Of a stretch of 64,000 nt of DNA, positions 62,242 to 64,000 are shown one piece after another; within the stretch, counting starts at the first letter, position 1; each line of letters begins with the position of its first letter. The position numbers and the translations under genes are program-made. Source of the stretch: Prosthecobacter sp. (GTDB taxonomy: Bacteria > Verrucomicrobiota > Verrucomicrobiia > Verrucomicrobiales > Verrucomicrobiaceae); the NCBI RefSeq assembly GCF_034366625.1, contig NZ_JAXMIH010000006.1, positions 992,001 to 1,056,000 on the forward strand, in the 5' to 3' direction. The notes under the pieces were generated by a model. It was not told where the DNA came from. It made no database searches and saw only the letters and a list, made by a program, of their open reading frames with translations.

Positions 62242-62332
62242 GAAAATGAGAGGGGGGTGAGAGAAAACTTAAAGGGGAGAGATCGACACCGCCGCCAATG
62301 ACAAATGGCTTGCGGGATCGTAATTCGGTTTG

Positions 62333-62581
62333 CTAGTGGGATTCGTTTTGCCTGCCAGGCACCGGGTCATGCCCGTGTCCGCCCCACGGATGGCAGCGGC
62401 CGATGCGGCACAGGCCCATCCAGCTTCCACGCAGGGCTCCATGCGTTTCGACTGCCTGAAGAAAATACTCGGAGCAGGTCGGCGTGAAACGACACCCCGA
62501 GCCTGGGCCACCGAAGACATGAATGACAGGAGAAATGAAAATTTGGTAGCCACGGATGAAGATTCGGATGAGCCATTTCAT
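62333..62581 (-). CDS. yidD: Membrane protein insertion efficiency factor YidD
   Basis: 82 residues. Hallmarks: [42 protein letters not shown] and [14 protein letters not shown]. The start overlaps the rnpA stop (ATGA). A short membrane-associated protein that aids YidC-dependent insertion. Confidence 0.94.
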   Translation of the reverse strand: MKWLIRIFIRGYQIFISPVIHVFGGPGSGCRFTPTCSEYFLQAVETHGALRGSWMGLCRIGRCHPWGGHGHDPVPGRQNESH

Positions 62582-62943
62582 GGGGCGGGGACGGCAGGCT
62601 GTTTCAGCAGATTCATGCGCCTTGCCAGTCGCAGCCAGTCTTTTTCCAGCTCCTCCAGCGTGGCCTGGGGCGCACGCCAGCGGGCGATGATCACCATCTG
62701 CCAGCCGGGAACGACTTCCGCTCGATGCGCACGAACAATCTCGCGCAGCAGACGGCGGATGCGGTTCCGCATCACGGCATTTCCCAGCCTACCCCCGGTG
62801 ATGAGGCCAAACTGAAACTCCTCCAGCGTTTCCACACGCAAAACGCCCAAAACCAGAAATTTTCCGGCCTGACTGCTGCCCTGCGTCTTCACCCGCGCGA
62901 AATCACGCGCGAGTTTCATCCGCAGGTTTGAAGGAAGGCGCAT
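62578..62943 (-). CDS. rnpA: Ribonuclease P protein component
   Basis: 121 residues from ATG 62943. Conserved RNR motif in [17 protein letters not shown] and the phenylalanine-rich start ([13 protein letters not shown]) of RnpA. It partners the RNase P RNA in tRNA 5' processing; the RNA gene is not in this window. The order rpmH-rnpA-yidD-yidC-jag is the classical cluster. Confidence 0.94.
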   Translation of the reverse strand: MRLPSNLRMKLARDFARVKTQGSSQAGKFLVLGVLRVETLEEFQFGLITGGRLGNAVMRNRIRRLLREIVRAHRAEVVPGWQMVIIARWRAPQATLEELEKDWLRLARRMNLLKQPAVPAP

Positions 62944-62968
62944 GGGGAAGGGAAGCGCCGCAGCAGGA

Positions 62969-63157
62969 TCAGGTGTGCTGCTGGGTGTGGCGCTTGAAGT
63001 GAATTTCCACGCCCTTCGGCAGGAGGCGCTTGCGTCCGGCGGCACGGCGGCGGCGCAGGATGTCACGGCCGTTTGCCGTCTTCGTGCGGGCACGGAAGCC
63101 AAACTGCTGTTTGCGCGTGCGTTTGGAGGGTTGGTAGGTCCTGAATGTCTTGGGCAT
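62969..63157 (-). CDS. rpmH: 50S ribosomal protein bL34 with C-terminal extension
   Basis: 62 residues; bL34 is usually 44-50. The core [20 protein letters not shown]...[17 protein letters not shown] is unmistakable. The final ~16 residues ([16 protein letters not shown]) extend beyond the normal end. First gene of the rnpA-yidC cluster. No dnaA gene or DnaA-box cluster lies in the 157 bases upstream, so this copy does not mark the replication origin within the window. Confidence 0.93.
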   Translation of the reverse strand: MPKTFRTYQPSKRTRKQQFGFRARTKTANGRDILRRRRAAGRKRLLPKGVEIHFKRHTQQHT

Positions 63158-63314
63158 GGGCGTGTGGGGTGGTGAAAGTCAGAATGGCAGCTCAGACCGG
63201 ACAAATCACGGCCTCCCCTCGAAAAGGGGGCGCGAAACTAGCGGGAGTCGTCCATTTGTCAATCAGGTCATCAAATCGGGCAAAGTTCCCGGTTTATACC
63301 GTTACATCCCGCTC

Positions 63315-64000
63315 ATGAAATCCATCCTCCTCGCCACCCTTTCCCTGCCTGCCTTTGCCCTGGCCGCCGAAACACCCGCAGCCCTCCCTCTTTGGCCCCA
63401 CGGTGCCCCCGGCTCCGAATCCCGCGCCGCTGAGCCGGAAAAAGCCGAAGGCAGCAACGTCGTCAACATTCACAACCCCAGCATCACCCCTTTCGTCCCC
63501 GCTGCGGACAAATCCACTGGCACCGCCGTCATCATCTGCCCCGGCGGCGGCCACTCGAAGCTCTGCCTCGGCCATGAAGGCTACGCCCTCGCCGAATGGT
63601 TCCGCGACCGTGGCATCGCCGCCTTCGTGCTGAAATACCGCCTCGCTCGCGAAAAAGGCAGCACCTACACCATTCAAGACCATGCCATGGCCGATGCCCG
63701 CCGTGCCATTCGCACGGTCCGCAGCCGCGCCGCCGAATGGCACATCCAGCCCGACCGCCTTGGCATCCTCGGCTTCTCCGCCGGGGGCGAACTCGCCGCC
63801 TTCGCCGCCATGAAGAACGATCCTGGCAAAAAAGACGCCACCGACCCCATTGAGCAACAAAGCAACCGCCCCGACTTCCAAGCCCTCATCTACCCCGGCA
63901 CCTCCGGCCTCTTCAACGCCGAAAAAGGCATGCCCCCGCTCTTCATCGCCGCCGGTTACAGCGACCGCCCCGACATCGCCGAAGGCATGGCCACGCTTTA
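63315..64000 (+). CDS. Secreted alpha/beta hydrolase, esterase-like (3' truncated by window edge)
   Basis: At least 228 residues, open at the window end. Signal peptide MKSILLATLSLPAFALA. Alpha/beta-hydrolase features: AVIICPGGGHSKLCLGHEGY (oxyanion loop), DARRAIRTVRSRAAEW and the nucleophile elbow ILGFSAGGELAAFAA with the Ser in GFSAGG. This is the BD-FAE/acetyl-xylan-esterase-like branch, common among verrucomicrobial polysaccharide-degrading enzymes. The remaining catalytic Asp and His lie beyond the visible end. Confidence 0.88.
   Translation, partial: MKSILLATLSLPAFALAAETPAALPLWPHGAPGSESRAAEPEKAEGSNVVNIHNPSITPFVPAADKSTGTAVIICPGGGHSKLCLGHEGYALAEWFRDRGIAAFVLKYRLAREKGSTYTIQDHAMADARRAIRTVRSRAAEWHIQPDRLGILGFSAGGELAAFAAMKNDPGKKDATDPIEQQSNRPDFQALIYPGTSGLFNAEKGMPPLFIAAGYSDRPDIAEGMATL

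Overview
The window looks like chromosomal DNA of a free-living, aerobic, Gram-negative-type bacterium of the Verrucomicrobia (Verrucomicrobiaceae-like, for example relatives of Prosthecobacter). This is an inference from gene content: Alternative Complex III (ACIII) as the quinol oxidoreductase, DUF1501, sulfatase and GDSL exoenzymes with signal peptides, a large kinase-TPR protein, a retropepsin-like lipoprotein, and high G+C with few strong Shine-Dalgarno sites. No 16S or other direct taxonomic marker is present.

Layout. 1-2.5 kb: 3' end of an MMPL/RND exporter, an orphan PD-(D/E)XK nuclease-like gene, tRNA-His and RNase III. 2.7-7.5 kb: an SLC13/RCK permease, a secreted phosphodiesterase, and a DUF485 + acetate/solute symporter pair. 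7.5-14.2 kb (minus): a complete five-gene Yej/Opp-type peptide ABC importer. 14.3-15.4 kb: a retropepsin-like lipoprotein.

15.4-33.1 kb is the core of the window: about 17.6 kb of co-directional respiratory genes. It starts behind a sigma70-like promoter whose start region carries a near-perfect 20-bp palindrome matching Rex (and CRP) operators. Order: actABCDEF (ACIII), a one-helix Ala/Pro-tailed protein, a CcoN-like protein that has lost nearly all heme and CuB ligands, a CcoO-like and a CcoP-like cytochrome c, a cupredoxin, then an intact aa3-type oxidase (subunit I, a subunit III with a ~265-residue soluble insertion, subunit IV, two tiny membrane proteins, and subunit II last). A strong inverted repeat follows, then heme A synthase. 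The genes suggest a quinol -> ACIII -> cytochrome c/cupredoxin -> aa3 chain, with a cbb3-derived but non-catalytic module inserted in the middle. This module is the best candidate for an undescribed system here.

34-45 kb: a Ser/Thr kinase with kinesin-light-chain-type TPRs; a secreted GDSL hydrolase divergent from a sugar isomerase + DapA-like aldolase pair; an NlpC/P60 protein; a sulfatase; and EamA and AEC transporters. 45-49 kb: MnmM-like tRNA methyltransferase, a palindrome-rich intergenic segment, a lower-G+C HEPN gene, an FAD oxidoreductase and a secreted unknown. 49-57 kb: glmS, DUF1501, small genes, a DEDD exonuclease, IF-1 with an unusual N-terminal extension, an ECF sigma operon and a pseudopilin-tail protein. 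57-63 kb: nadC, rplS with a textbook terminator, a secreted verrucomicrobial protein, and the classic jag-yidC-yidD-rnpA-rpmH cluster (minus). The window ends inside a secreted alpha/beta hydrolase. No insertion sequence, prophage or CRISPR array was seen, and no gene-free stretch exceeds 300 bases.
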